A stretch of DNA of 64,000 nt, from the NCBI GenBank assembly GCA_023213195.1, contig CP096135.1, positions 1,940,616-2,004,615 of the forward strand, read 5' to 3'. Source of the DNA: Sphingobacteriales bacterium JAD_PAG50586_3. GTDB lineage: Bacteria > Bacteroidota > Bacteroidia > CAMBQF01. This document shows, piece by piece, positions 1 through 7,807 of the stretch. The first letter of the stretch is position 1. Each line of letters begins with the position of its first letter. Made by a program: the position numbers and the translations under genes. The notes beneath the pieces were generated by a model. The model had not been told where the DNA came from and ran no database searches. It saw only the letters and a list, made by a program, of their open reading frames with translations.

Positions 1-1031
1 TCCCAGCCGAAATCTATTCCATATTGAGCACGTCGATATGCTATACGCATTTCAAGAAAAATCAGAGGCAGGATATCGCGGTCATAATCCAGCTGTGTGC
101 CTTGTTCTTTCCGTAGAGCATCTACACCATTTCGAGTAAAGGCTATGGGCTCATAAGCCAGTGGTGCCCCCAGCGCCGGTCGAGACCTGTAAGGCAACCC
201 AGAATGAGAAAAAGCAATAATTTTCGGTTCCTTTCCGCTTGGTACATATTGCACCTCCCCATCATAGATTTGCATCTTACCCCCGCGCCCAATAGTCAAA
301 GCAAGGATGCTATCAACAGCAGAAAGTCCAAGACCTGCAATGGCTATTGTTTCATCAGGTTTAACGGCTTCTATTTGCTCCGGTAAAGGGTAAGGCTTAC
401 CAATATATTGAGCAGTTATATCTTCATGGTATAGTTGATTAGGATCGGTAATGTGACCAACTGCCAGAAAAAGATAATCTGTGTCTAAACTCACACCATT
501 ATTTAGGTCAACTACAAACCTGTCATTTATAGCGCGTAAATCCATAGCTTTTGCCTTATGCTCAATTATCTCTATTGATGATGCAGTCTGACTTTTGATT
601 AATTCCCTATACCAAGCTAAGTATTCGCCTAAAATACGCCTAGGTAGAAAGTCGTCATATTCAATTTCACGCCCATTCTTACCAACTGTAAATCCATCAT
701 CAGCTAATCTTAGCTTACGTTCGCGAACCCACTCAAAAAGACTAGGTCCCTTTGTTGGAGGGCAAGAATGAACAGATGCATTATCAGGGAAAACAGAGAC
801 TTGCCCACATACAATGTTTAGTAACAGATAATCAGGTTGATGTATATTATATTGATCGGGGGCTTCTGAAGTACGATCAACTAGATGCACCTTTATAGAT
901 TTTGAAATTTTATACTTTCTTGAATGCGCAACAATCCTTTCCAATATACCTAATCCTCGAAATCCTGTCCCAACGATACAAATTGAATTATTTGAATGCA
1001 AAGAAGTCTCCGAATTTTTGCTATGAAACAT
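1..1031 (-). CDS. FAD/NAD(P)-binding protein (NAD_binding_9-like), C-terminus cut by window edge
   Basis: This frame is open from an ATG at 1031 to the left edge, about 343 codons, so the C-terminus is missing. A Rossmann dinucleotide-binding motif, IVGTGFRGLG, lies near residues 19-28. It is followed by HQPDYLLLNIVCGQVSVFP and by a second nucleotide-binding region, IAIAGLGLSAVDS. This layout matches the FAD-NAD(P)-binding family often found beside amino-acid or natural-product enzymes (family assignment from memory). It lies 145 bp downstream of the alanine racemase on the same strand and probably shares its transcript. The substrate is unknown. The gene is AT-richer than the core genes after 7.8 kb, consistent with accessory DNA. 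Confidence 0.75.
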   Translation of the reverse strand, partial: MFHSKNSETSLHSNNSICIVGTGFRGLGILERIVAHSRKYKISKSIKVHLVDRTSEAPDQYNIHQPDYLLLNIVCGQVSVFPDNASVHSCPPTKGPSLFEWVRERKLRLADDGFTVGKNGREIEYDDFLPRRILGEYLAWYRELIKSQTASSIEIIEHKAKAMDLRAINDRFVVDLNNGVSLDTDYLFLAVGHITDPNQLYHEDITAQYIGKPYPLPEQIEAVKPDETIAIAGLGLSAVDSILALTIGRGGKMQIYDGEVQYVPSGKEPKIIAFSHSGLPYRSRPALGAPLAYEPIAFTRNGVDALRKEQGTQLDYDRDILPLIFLEMRIAYRRAQYGIDFGW

Positions 1032-1176
1032 GTAATGTGCTTTAAGTAGGTTTCGTTATTACAAAAATAACATTAAATGTTAATCTAAAAGAGGATATAA
1101 AATAATGTCTTTAATAGGACTCGGTTTTAAGGCAACGGTTTTAAAAGTTAATTGTTATTCAATTGTGTTTTGTTAC

Positions 1177-2288
1177 CTAATATTTATAAACACGAGTTAT
1201 ATTCGGCCCAATTGTAACAGCTAGGTGTTTGAGTTTATGCCGTGAAGTTATTTCCGAAATAGGAATCTCGACAGCTCCTTGGCGTCCAATAATTTTAACT
1301 TCATCTCCAACACGCGCATCATGTACATCTGTTAGATCAATGCATGTAAACTCAAGCAATGGATTGGATATTACTGGTACACTATGTGAACGAATAAGTA
1401 CTCGCCCCCTTTTAACCACGTTAAACCATCGGCAATACCGATTGGTATCATCCCTAACTTCATAGGTCTCGTTATGGGAAAAGGTACAAGTTCGGCAAAT
1501 TGCTTTCTAGGTATTACATCCTTTATTGCAATTACATAAGTTTTTAATGACTTGAGCACTGGTTTTAAAGAAATGGATGTTTCTTCATCAGTATAATTTA
1601 TACCGTAAAGCATTCGGCCTGGGTCCACAGCATTAAGGTATGTTTCCGGAAAATTCATGATGAATGGAGAGGCAGCAAGTAGTCTGATAGGAACTTTCAC
1701 TCCAGATTTTTCTACTTTATCTACCACGGAGACAAAGCGATTAAGCTGCCATTCAACGTAAGCTTGGTCAGCTCTTTCTGCATGTCCATGCGCACAAATC
1801 CCTCCCAATCTTATATTTGGTAATTTTAATAGTTCTGCTATAAAATCAGGGGCCATTTCAGCCGGGATGCCAAGTCGTTCATATCCAACATCAATATTAA
1901 CGAACACATCATATGGTGATTTAGCTGCATTTGAATATGCTTGTGCGGATTCAAGATCAACCAAGACTGGAAGAAGGCCATACACAATAGTTTCTTTAGC
2001 TGCCTCTGGAAGAGAGTTAGGGTAAACCAAAATAGGGACATTTATTCCATGTTTGCGAAGACGAATCCCTTCTGATAGATTTCCTACTGCAAGGGCATCT
2101 GCTCCATGTTTGACAAAAACAGACCCCATCTCAGCAGCACCATAACCGTAACCATTTGCTTTAACAACGGCAAAAATTTTTCTGTTAGGACCAACAAGAT
2201 TACGTACTGCCTGTATATTTTTTGCGGCTGCACCAAGATTTACCTCAAGAGTATTTTGCCTAAGAGGTTGCGAATTTGAGATTACCAT
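1177..2288 (-). CDS. alr: Alanine racemase (PLP-dependent), one frameshift near 1421
   Basis: Fold-type III PLP enzyme that interconverts L- and D-alanine or a related amino acid. The PLP lysine is K43 in the motif VVKANGYGYG. The barrel segments VNIDVGYERLG and GICAHGHAERAD and the substrate region VDPGRMLYG follow. The barrel frame runs 2288-1371 and the C-terminal beta domain continues in a second frame, 1419-1177 (RVLIRSHSVPVISN, then VGDEVKIIGRQG, ending RVYKY). Adding one A near 1421-1424 restores IADGLNVVKRGRVLI and a protein of about 370 residues, the usual length. It is upstream of, and probably cotranscribed with, the FAD enzyme. A housekeeping alr may exist elsewhere; this pairing suggests a specialised role. 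Confidence 0.85.
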
Positions 2289-2939
2289 AAAATGCCCCTA
2301 TTGAATTACAAAAGTTGAATATGCCACAGATCATCCCTCTGCATGCAAATTTGGATTAATCTTTTAATTACAAATAAGTATTTTACTTATTTGTATTAGA
2401 CTGTTCAATTTTCTAAAAGTGCAATAATACTCTTAATTTATTGTTTTAATTACACTAAAGTGTAACTAATGACGATAAAATACTATTTTTATTACACTTT
2501 TCTAAAATAAAAACTCTTCTTATTAATCAAATTATTTTGATAGTACAATTGTAAACGATCGTAAACAATTATTTACAATCGTTTACAATTGTATGCATAC
2601 AAAATACGATCGTATTTTGTATAAAGTTCTTATTTATAGGCTATTACAACTTAGTTGTTTACGTGCGTCAACAATTGTATACGATAGTAAACAAGTAGAA
2701 ATTAGTTTTAAAAGTAATTTACCTCTTAAAACCCTTTACTATGAAAGGATTTAATGAGATCATATTATTTTATCACTAATATAAAAAGAGAAGCCACTTC
2801 TATTTTATCAATTTTTAATCAGGCAGGTTTTTTTTGATATTGGCACCTATTTTGTAATAAAGGTTATAACTAATATATGTCTAAGCAATTGGATTTTATA
2901 TATTTGCTATAATTAAGATAGTGCGTTAGTTAATTCTGG
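2289..2939. other. AT-rich non-coding region between alr and the accessory island
   Basis: About 650 bases with no credible gene on either strand. It holds a cluster of inverted repeats (2545-2692, annotated separately) that probably controls leftward transcription of alr. A -7-like TATATTTG lies at 2899-2906, directed rightward, with no clear -33 element at the usual spacing. It could start the structured transcript from about 2912. The base composition is much more AT-rich than the core genes. Confidence 0.6.
2545..2692. promoter_or_regulatory. Cluster of operator-like inverted repeats upstream of alr
   Basis: A 22-bp arm at 2545-2566 is repeated in inverted orientation at 2571-2592, with two mismatches and a 4-bp gap. 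A perfect 26-bp palindrome centred on GATC occupies 2597-2622. A third direct copy of the arm, differing at two positions, lies at 2671-2692. The shared core is ACAATTGTAAACGAT followed by GTAAAC. Such multi-site symmetric clusters usually bind a dimeric repressor or an invertase or recombinase accessory protein. The position, about 260-400 bp before the alr start, suggests control of that leftward unit. The binding protein is unknown. Confidence 0.5.
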
Positions 2940-3074
2940 TCTCTTAAAACGTCCAAATTTTAAAAGCCGACTAAGAATAACTCAACGCCCACGCTATGCG
3001 TGGGCTTGGTTATTTTGTCGGCAGGTGCTTGGACGTACCTAAGAGACGAATGGCTAAGTCCCACGCATTTTTTT
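2940..3074 (+). ncRNA. Structured leader or small RNA with alternative terminator pairing
   Basis: An extended irregular hairpin is built from nested perfect stems: 2940-2946 with 3040-3046, 2949-2956 with 3029-3036, 2966-2971 with 3017-3022, 2976-2981 with 3009-3014, and 2987-2994 with 2998-3005. The strand ATGCGTGGG at 2996-3004 can instead pair with CCCACGCAT at 3060-3068. That alternative stem runs straight into seven T residues (3068-3074) and would act as an intrinsic terminator. A third pairing, GTCCC at 3058-3062 with GGGAC at 3090-3094, lies just before the gene at 3115. The arrangement fits an attenuator or riboswitch-like leader, or a free small RNA. No known RNA family was recognised. 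Confidence 0.5.
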
Positions 3075-3114
3075 GTTTAACTGCCTGTAGGGACTAGGGC
3101 TAAACAAACATTAA

Positions 3115-3615
3115 ATGAAAACCTTAGTCTTAACATCAATTCTGCTTGGAGTAATCGCTTTCACTACCACAACTGGTTCAAAACTACCTAGCCCCACCTC
3201 TCGATGCATACCAAATGACAGATCAGATTTCTGGGAAGGCCAGTATGAGTATGTATTGAGTTGGGATACCGGAGTTATGTATTATAAATTAACCATTGGA
3301 AACGCAAACGCATGTTTATTGGAAGCAGATGGTCAAACTACTACTTATAAATTATTATGTGTTGGCAGGGATAAAGGCAATCAATATGAAATCTACTTTT
3401 TTAAAATACTTGGTGATGATAATATAGGATTTAATGCCAATGAGCATAGTGCTGAAACTCCCCTTTTAAGGTTGTATTACAAAAACAACCTGCTATATAC
3501 CGTTGACGATGGTATTTTAGTTAAGGACTTAAATAATCCTACAAAGAGATTATTTAATAAAACCGAATCGCAAGATGACCCTTCAGCACCAGTAGATACT
3601 ATTAGAAAATACTAA
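3115..3615 (+). CDS. Predicted secreted protein of unknown function
   Basis: 166 residues. The N-terminus, MKTLVLTSILLGVIAFTTTTG, is a plausible signal peptide with cleavage around residue 21-23. The rest is rich in Tyr, Asn and Asp with alternating strand-like segments, and has no motif I recognise. It starts 40 bp after the T-run of the structured leader, so it is the likely regulated target of that element. The next gene follows 16 bp downstream on the same strand, suggesting a two-gene unit. The start is the first ATG after the leader. Composition is AT-rich like the rest of the island. Confidence 0.55.
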   Translation: MKTLVLTSILLGVIAFTTTTGSKLPSPTSRCIPNDRSDFWEGQYEYVLSWDTGVMYYKLTIGNANACLLEADGQTTTYKLLCVGRDKGNQYEIYFFKILGDDNIGFNANEHSAETPLLRLYYKNNLLYTVDDGILVKDLNNPTKRLFNKTESQDDPSAPVDTIRKY

Positions 3616-3631
3616 TTAAACCCATAGTAAT

Positions 3632-3961
3632 ATGTTTCATTTATTAATGAATGCCCAACAAAAGAATATTATGCTTGGACGCATATCTAATGCAATAGGT
3701 CAAGATAATATAGATAGATTTCACAGTTTAGGAATCAATAAATACGGAGTAATTTTATCCTTAAAGGAGCTTATAGATGTAATAAAAATAGACTTTGATG
3801 GACTTGAGGTAAAGTTTAACTTACAGGGATTAGAACCATATCAAAAAATTTACTTTTTTGAAGACTATTACTATTATAAATCATTTTACAAAGAAAATAT
3901 AGGTTGGGGAATCGGGAAAGATCCTGATAGAAGAGAATACTTTGAGCCCTATGAGGAATAA
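3632..3961 (+). CDS. Hypothetical acidic/aromatic small protein
   Basis: 109 residues with no family recognised. It contains a segment LSLKELIDVIKIDFDGLEVKFN and a tyrosine-rich stretch, FFEDYYYYKSFY, and ends in EYFEPYEE. No signal peptide or membrane segment is visible, so it is probably cytoplasmic. It lies 16 bp after the predicted secreted protein and may be cotranscribed with it. A secreted protein followed by a small acidic partner could be an effector/immunity pair, but nothing in the sequence proves that. Confidence 0.45.
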   Translation: MFHLLMNAQQKNIMLGRISNAIGQDNIDRFHSLGINKYGVILSLKELIDVIKIDFDGLEVKFNLQGLEPYQKIYFFEDYYYYKSFYKENIGWGIGKDPDRREYFEPYEE

Positions 3962-4063
3962 ATATGTCCTCCCAATCTTTATTGGAAAACAAAAGCGCAT
4001 ATAATATTACCCTCTGAGATGATCATAGCGCAGAGGATTGTTAGTGAAAGATTTTAGGTGATA

Positions 4064-4255
4064 TTATAGCTTCTTGTTATTGTCGATTTTGGAATTTCTA
4101 TAATTGTTAAATTTATTTTTAACAGTTATAACTCCGACAATCATAAATGTTATGCATACAGCAGCCACTGCAATATACCCCTTAGTAAGTTTCCGTGGTA
4201 AAGGGATTTGATTTAAAGGTGTGCCCCAATTTTTTTGAATTAGTTCGTAAGTCAT
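4064..4255 (-). CDS. Small single-pass membrane protein
   Basis: 63 residues with one hydrophobic helix at about residues 28-46 (YIAVAAVCITFMIVGVITV), flanked by an N-terminal soluble part and a basic C-terminal tail. Its start lies 5 bp beyond the stop of the zinc-ribbon gene on the same strand, so the two form a tight operon. No family recognised. The size and coupling suggest an accessory membrane subunit or small regulator of the upstream product. Confidence 0.5.
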   Translation of the reverse strand: MTYELIQKNWGTPLNQIPLPRKLTKGYIAVAAVCITFMIVGVITVKNKFNNYRNSKIDNNKKL

Positions 4256-4260
4256 AGCTT

Positions 4261-4737
4261 CTAGTTTTCTTTATAGATTAATAATTTGCTGAAATCAGTT
4301 CTAAACGTTTTATAACGTCCATATTGTGTGTAATGTCCATTATATTTTTTATGCATATTAAATAGGTTGCCCCTTCCGGAGGCATATTTACCATCAAAGT
4401 CAAAGCCCTTTATTTCTAATTCATCAAAATGAACTTCAAGCTCATCGCCAGGTTCAATTTCAAACGAATCAAAAATTTGGATATTTACTTGAGAAGGGGT
4501 AAGCACTGGTACAATAGAAATAGTACTTTCCTCGGTTACTGCACTAGGCTCTAAAGGCCCAAGAAGAGCACTTAATTCTTTGGCAATCTTCTTGTTTCTA
4601 TTATGAAAATCATTAGCACACTTTCGATTGCAAAAATCGGCATTACGGTGGACAACCATATGTGGATTTTTACAATACGGACAGATTCTATATCTATCCG
4701 ATTGAGGATCAAGTTTAAATGTAGATTGCTGTTTCAT
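4261..4737 (-). CDS. Zinc-ribbon protein of unknown function
   Basis: About 158 residues. Two cysteine pairs near the N-terminus (CPYCKNPH and FCNRKCANDFHNRNKK) form a zinc-ribbon or treble-clef-like finger of a nucleic-acid-binding type. An acidic linker and a C-terminal domain with GFDFDGKYASGRGNLFN follow. I choose the ATG at 4737 rather than the TTG at 4758, because the -7 element TATATTTG (plus 4756-4763) would overlap the longer start. It is expressed divergently from the MerR-like gene at 4788 and is followed by the small membrane protein. It could be a DNA- or RNA-binding accessory protein of the integrated element. Confidence 0.55.
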   Translation of the reverse strand: MKQQSTFKLDPQSDRYRICPYCKNPHMVVHRNADFCNRKCANDFHNRNKKIAKELSALLGPLEPSAVTEESTISIVPVLTPSQVNIQIFDSFEIEPGDELEVHFDELEIKGFDFDGKYASGRGNLFNMHKKYNGHYTQYGRYKTFRTDFSKLLIYKEN

Positions 4738-4751
4738 AAATAGTTTTTGTT

Positions 4752-4788
4752 TTTGCAAATATAATTACTTTTTATTACATTTGGCAAA
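4752..4788. promoter_or_regulatory. Overlapping divergent promoters between the zinc-ribbon and MerR-like genes
   Basis: Rightward: TTTG at 4752-4755, 20 bp spacing, TACATTTG at 4776-4783, then four bases before the ATG at 4788. Leftward: TTTG (plus CAAA at 4785-4788), 21 bp spacing, TATATTTG (plus 4756-4763), then an 18-nt gap to the ATG at 4737. Both match the Bacteroidota -33/-7 consensus (TTTG, TAnnTTTG). The two promoters interpenetrate, so a regulator bound here would switch between them. The MerR-like product is the natural candidate. Confidence 0.6.
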
Positions 4789-5731
4789 TGAACAATGAAA
4801 AAAATAAAAAAAATTACAATAAACTACTAAATACGTTTGGGTATGATGAGGCTAGAATTGAGAAATACTATCCAAAAGCCCTAGAACCTGTAGCAAAATT
4901 ATCTGATCTAAACATAAGCCCTAGGACATTTTTTAACTGGAGAGCTTTAAAAGCTATTGATTATGAGGGTGTTGAAAGTGATGATGCGCGTGGATGGGTA
5001 AGGCTTAATTTGATAGAGGTAATTTGGGTAAGAATAATCGAGACCTTCCGTGATTTTGGAGTACCTATAAAAGAAATAGTACGCATTAAACAATTGTTGT
5101 TTGGAAACTTATTTCCACAGATTACTGCGCATTCTGAAGAAATAATAGCTGAGTTTGAAAAAAATTTAAAGGATTAGAGAATTCAGCTGAAATGCTGGAA
5201 GCAGTAAAAAAGGTATTTGCTTCCCCGGAAACTTATATTAAACCAGAACTCTCTTCTGTTTTAGCTAGTCATATTGTAGAAATCTTATTAGGAGGAGCTA
5301 GGTTAAGTTTATTATATAGTAAAGAAGGAATTAAAATAGACGGTTCACGTAATGCGACAAAAGGTTTACTTAAAGAGATCGAAGAATTCAAAACCAAACC
5401 ATTCATATGTATACCGCTTAATAACCTTATTGAAGAATTTATTGAATTTGATAAGACAGAAACTCTTAGCAGAGAATTTGGACTTTTTTCAGAAACAGAA
5501 GAGTCTGTAATAAAGGCTCTACGAAACGATGATGTAAAAGAAATACAGATACGCAAAAGCAATGAAAATGAACCTACCATAATCCAAATCACAAAAAGAG
5601 AAATAACAGGGGAAAAAGTGAGGATGATAAAGCGCCTACTTGGAATGAATGATTTTGATGAGATGAGAGTAGTATTACGAAATGATAAGCACATTTTTAT
5701 AGAAAGCAAATCAAAAAATAAGACCCATTAA
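4788..5731 (+). CDS. MerR-like helix-turn-helix regulator, one frameshift near 5168
   Basis: The N-terminal frame (4788-5177) carries a MerR-type segment: LNISPRTFFNWRALKAIDYE, then a winged stretch with WVRLNLIEVIWVRIIETFR and FGVPIKEIVRIKQLLFG. The frame then shifts, and the C-terminal part continues from 5192 (start MLEAVKKVFASPETYIKPEL) to 5731. Adding one A in the run near 5165-5172 joins them as EKNLKGLENSAEMLEAVKK, giving about 314 residues. The large C-terminal half is unlike classical MerR effector domains and may sense a ligand or oligomerise. A -7 box four bases before the ATG implies a leaderless mRNA. It could equally be two genes, but the uninterrupted peptide across the join argues for one. 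Confidence 0.55.
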
Positions 5732-5798
5732 TAATGGCTCTAAAAAAAACAAGGACTGAATCCCCATAAAAAGGCATTCAATCGCATTTGTGCGATCC

Positions 5799-5999
5799 AT
5801 GTTAACTAACAAAAAAAGCAATCAAAAAAGATTAACGATTGAAGAATTAAAAAAATACGAAGGTTTTGAAAACTACTCAGAAAAGGAGGCCGAGGAAACC
5901 ATAAATGATTTAGAGGTGCTTTCAGTTTTGTTATTTGATTTACACTCAAGTCAAAATTCTATTAAGCAAAACCTAACGAATAATTGTGAAAGCCATTAA
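5799..5999 (+). CDS. Small acidic protein preceding the serine recombinase
   Basis: About 66 residues from the ATG at 5799, with the core LTIEELKKYEGFENYSEKEA and a C-terminal LEVLSVLLFDL. No signal or membrane segment. It ends 12 bp before the recombinase start. Short proteins of this kind commonly precede serine recombinases in Bacteroidota mobile elements (general recollection, no search done). It may be a recombination directionality or accessory factor. A six-bp hairpin (5781-5786 with 5791-5796) lies just upstream. Confidence 0.5.
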   Translation: MLTNKKSNQKRLTIEELKKYEGFENYSEKEAEETINDLEVLSVLLFDLHSSQNSIKQNLTNNCESH

Positions 6000-6011
6000 A
6001 CATAATGTCCT

Positions 6012-7568
6012 ATGAAAGAAGATAAAACAGGAAACGAAATGCTACTCAAGCAATTTGCTAAGGGCAAAAGTGCACAGTCAATAGACTTAGGTATTCAAAA
6101 TTGTGTAATATATACTCGGGTTAGTTCTAAAGAGCAAATGGATACTAACCAAAGCCTTGAATGGCAAAAGAAGTATTGTATTGAGTATGCATTAAAGAAC
6201 AATCTTAATATCAAAGGCTCCTTTGGAGGTACTTATGAAAGCGCCAAAAGTGATGAAAGAAAGGAATTTGGACGCATGCTCAAATTTGTGAAAGCAAGTA
6301 AAGAGAAAATCTCATTTATACTGGTTTATAGCTTAGACCGTTTTAGTAGAACGGGGGACAGTGCTATTTATATATCAAGTGAATTAAAGAAAACGGGAGT
6401 ATCTATAATGGCTGTGAGCCAACCGATAGATACAAACTCTCATGCTGGTACTTTACAGCAAAACATTCAATTTATCTTCAGTAAGTATGATAATGACCTT
6501 CGCAGGCAAAAGACTATTGATGGCATGCGAGAGAAACTTTTAAAGGGTGAATGGATTGGCCATGCACCAACTGGCTATACTTTTTAAAAGGACAGGCTAC
6601 TCAAACCATTGTAATAAATGAAAAAGGTGATTTGATAAAGCAAGCCTTCTTATGGAGAAGTAAGGGCATTACCCATGAGCAAATTATCTCGAAGCTAGTA
6701 CCCTTAGGTTTAAGATTACCTATTCAAACACTTTCGGAAATTTTGAGAAACCCCTTCTACTGTGGATTTATATGTCATAATCTATTAAATGGCGAAGTGG
6801 TTAAGGGCAAACATCCGGCGATAATTGATGAAGAAACATTTTTAGAAGCTAATCAGGTTAAAAAATTAGAAGGCTACACCTCTAAAAAAGCAAATGATTA
6901 CTTACCATTAAAGGGATTTGTTAAAGATGCCGGAAGTGGAATTCCGTTTACAGGCTATTTAGTAAAGAAGAAAGGGCTTTATTATTATAAGGTCAACAAG
7001 GTTGGGCTAAAAATAAATAGGAGTTCTCAAATCATGCATGATAAGTTCACTGAACTCCTAAATGAATATACAATAAACCCCAAATTAATAGCCCCGTTAG
7101 AAAAGCAGCTACACTATACTCTAGCAAAATCTTTCAGAAAGTACAACATCTGAAAGAAACATACTCTCCTTAAAGCTGAAAGAAGTTGATGAGGAATTCT
7201 ATAATTTGAGAAAAAGACATGCTTTAGGAACTGTACATTTAGATATCTATGAGGAATTTTCACAAGAAATGACTTCAAGGCGAGATGCCATTATTTCAGA
7301 ACTAGAAAAACTTGATAAAAAAATATCGAACCCTAAAGATTTGATACATTTTGCTTGCAATTTAACATCTAAACTAGCGCAGGTGTGGCATTCCAGCGAT
7401 TACTACCAAAAGCAAACATTCCAAAATACGCTTTTTCCTAAAGGCCTCTCCTTCAATTCTAAAAATAACACTTATCGAACCCTTGAAGTCAACAATGTAA
7501 TTAGCTGCATCGCAGCATTATCAAAGGAATTAGGTAAAAATAAAAACCGGATTTCTCAAAAGATTTGA
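6012..7568 (+). CDS. Large serine recombinase, two frameshifts (near 6580 and 7130)
   Basis: Resolvase catalytic domain at the N-terminus: IYTRVSSKEQ carries the nucleophilic serine, and YSLDRFSRTGDSAIY and KYDNDLRRQKTIDGMREKL follow. The recombinase domain (LRNPFYCGFICHNLLNGEVVKG) and a helical coiled-coil tail complete about 517 residues. The frame breaks twice. One extra T at the run near 6577 restores GYTFLKGQATQT. Removing one base near 7130 restores a tail reading LSESTTSERNILSLKLKEVD. The enzyme would integrate or excise the accessory island by serine chemistry. The stop lies inside the terminator hairpin of the convergent tRNA-Leu. Either break may be an assembly error or real decay. 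Confidence 0.8.
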
Positions 7569-7579
7569 GAAATCCGGTT
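7545..7579 (-). terminator. Intrinsic terminator of tRNA-Leu(CAA), overlapping the recombinase stop codon
   Basis: A perfect 16-bp stem, 7545-7560 with 7564-7579, has a three-base loop. Read leftward from the tRNA it is followed by TTTTTATTTTT. On the plus strand the same bases encode the last residues and stop codon (7566-7568) of the serine recombinase. Confidence 0.8.
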
Positions 7580-7582
7580 CCG

Positions 7583-7664
7583 TACCCGGAGCCGGAGTCG
7601 AACCGGCATGTCCGAAGACACAGGTGTTTGAGACCAGCGCGTCTACCAATTCCGCCATCCGGGC
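7583..7664 (-). tRNA. tRNA-Leu, anticodon CAA
   Basis: An 82-nt cloverleaf on the minus strand. The acceptor stem GCCCGGA pairs with TCCGGGT and the discriminator is A. The D-arm is GGCGGAATTGGTAGACGC, the anticodon loop is CTCAAAC, the long class II variable arm is TGTC/GGACA, and the T-loop is GTTCGACTC. CCA is not encoded. The anticodon stem has one U-U mismatch (28-42), which is slightly unusual. The 3' end lies 15 bp from the recombinase stop. Confidence 0.93.
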
Positions 7665-7722
7665 AACAAGGGGTGCAAAAATAGAACTTTTTTTGAAAAA
7701 TGCCGCTTTATTGCGTAAAGTT

Positions 7723-7730
7723 TATATTTG
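7723..7730 (+). promoter_or_regulatory. Candidate -7 element for the MFS gene
   Basis: TATATTTG matches the TAnnTTTG consensus 77 bp before the ATG at 7808, but no clear -33 TTTG sits at the usual spacing. The leader carries an unusually strong Shine-Dalgarno-like AAAGGAGG near 7782-7789, rare in this phylum. Confidence 0.35.
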
Positions 7731-7807
7731 TGGCAAGCCAATACTGTTGGTTTGGAACAAATCCCGACATTTATCCCACGTAAAGGAGGTTCCTTAAAAG
7801 ATTAATT

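Noticed and set aside
2940..3046. Integron attC site
   Set aside because: The hairpin is similar in size, but the outer ends lack the RYYYAAC/GTTRRRY boxes and no integron integrase is present.
6012..7568. Three separate recombinase-related genes
   Set aside because: The three frames read as one continuous serine recombinase when two single-base shifts are corrected.
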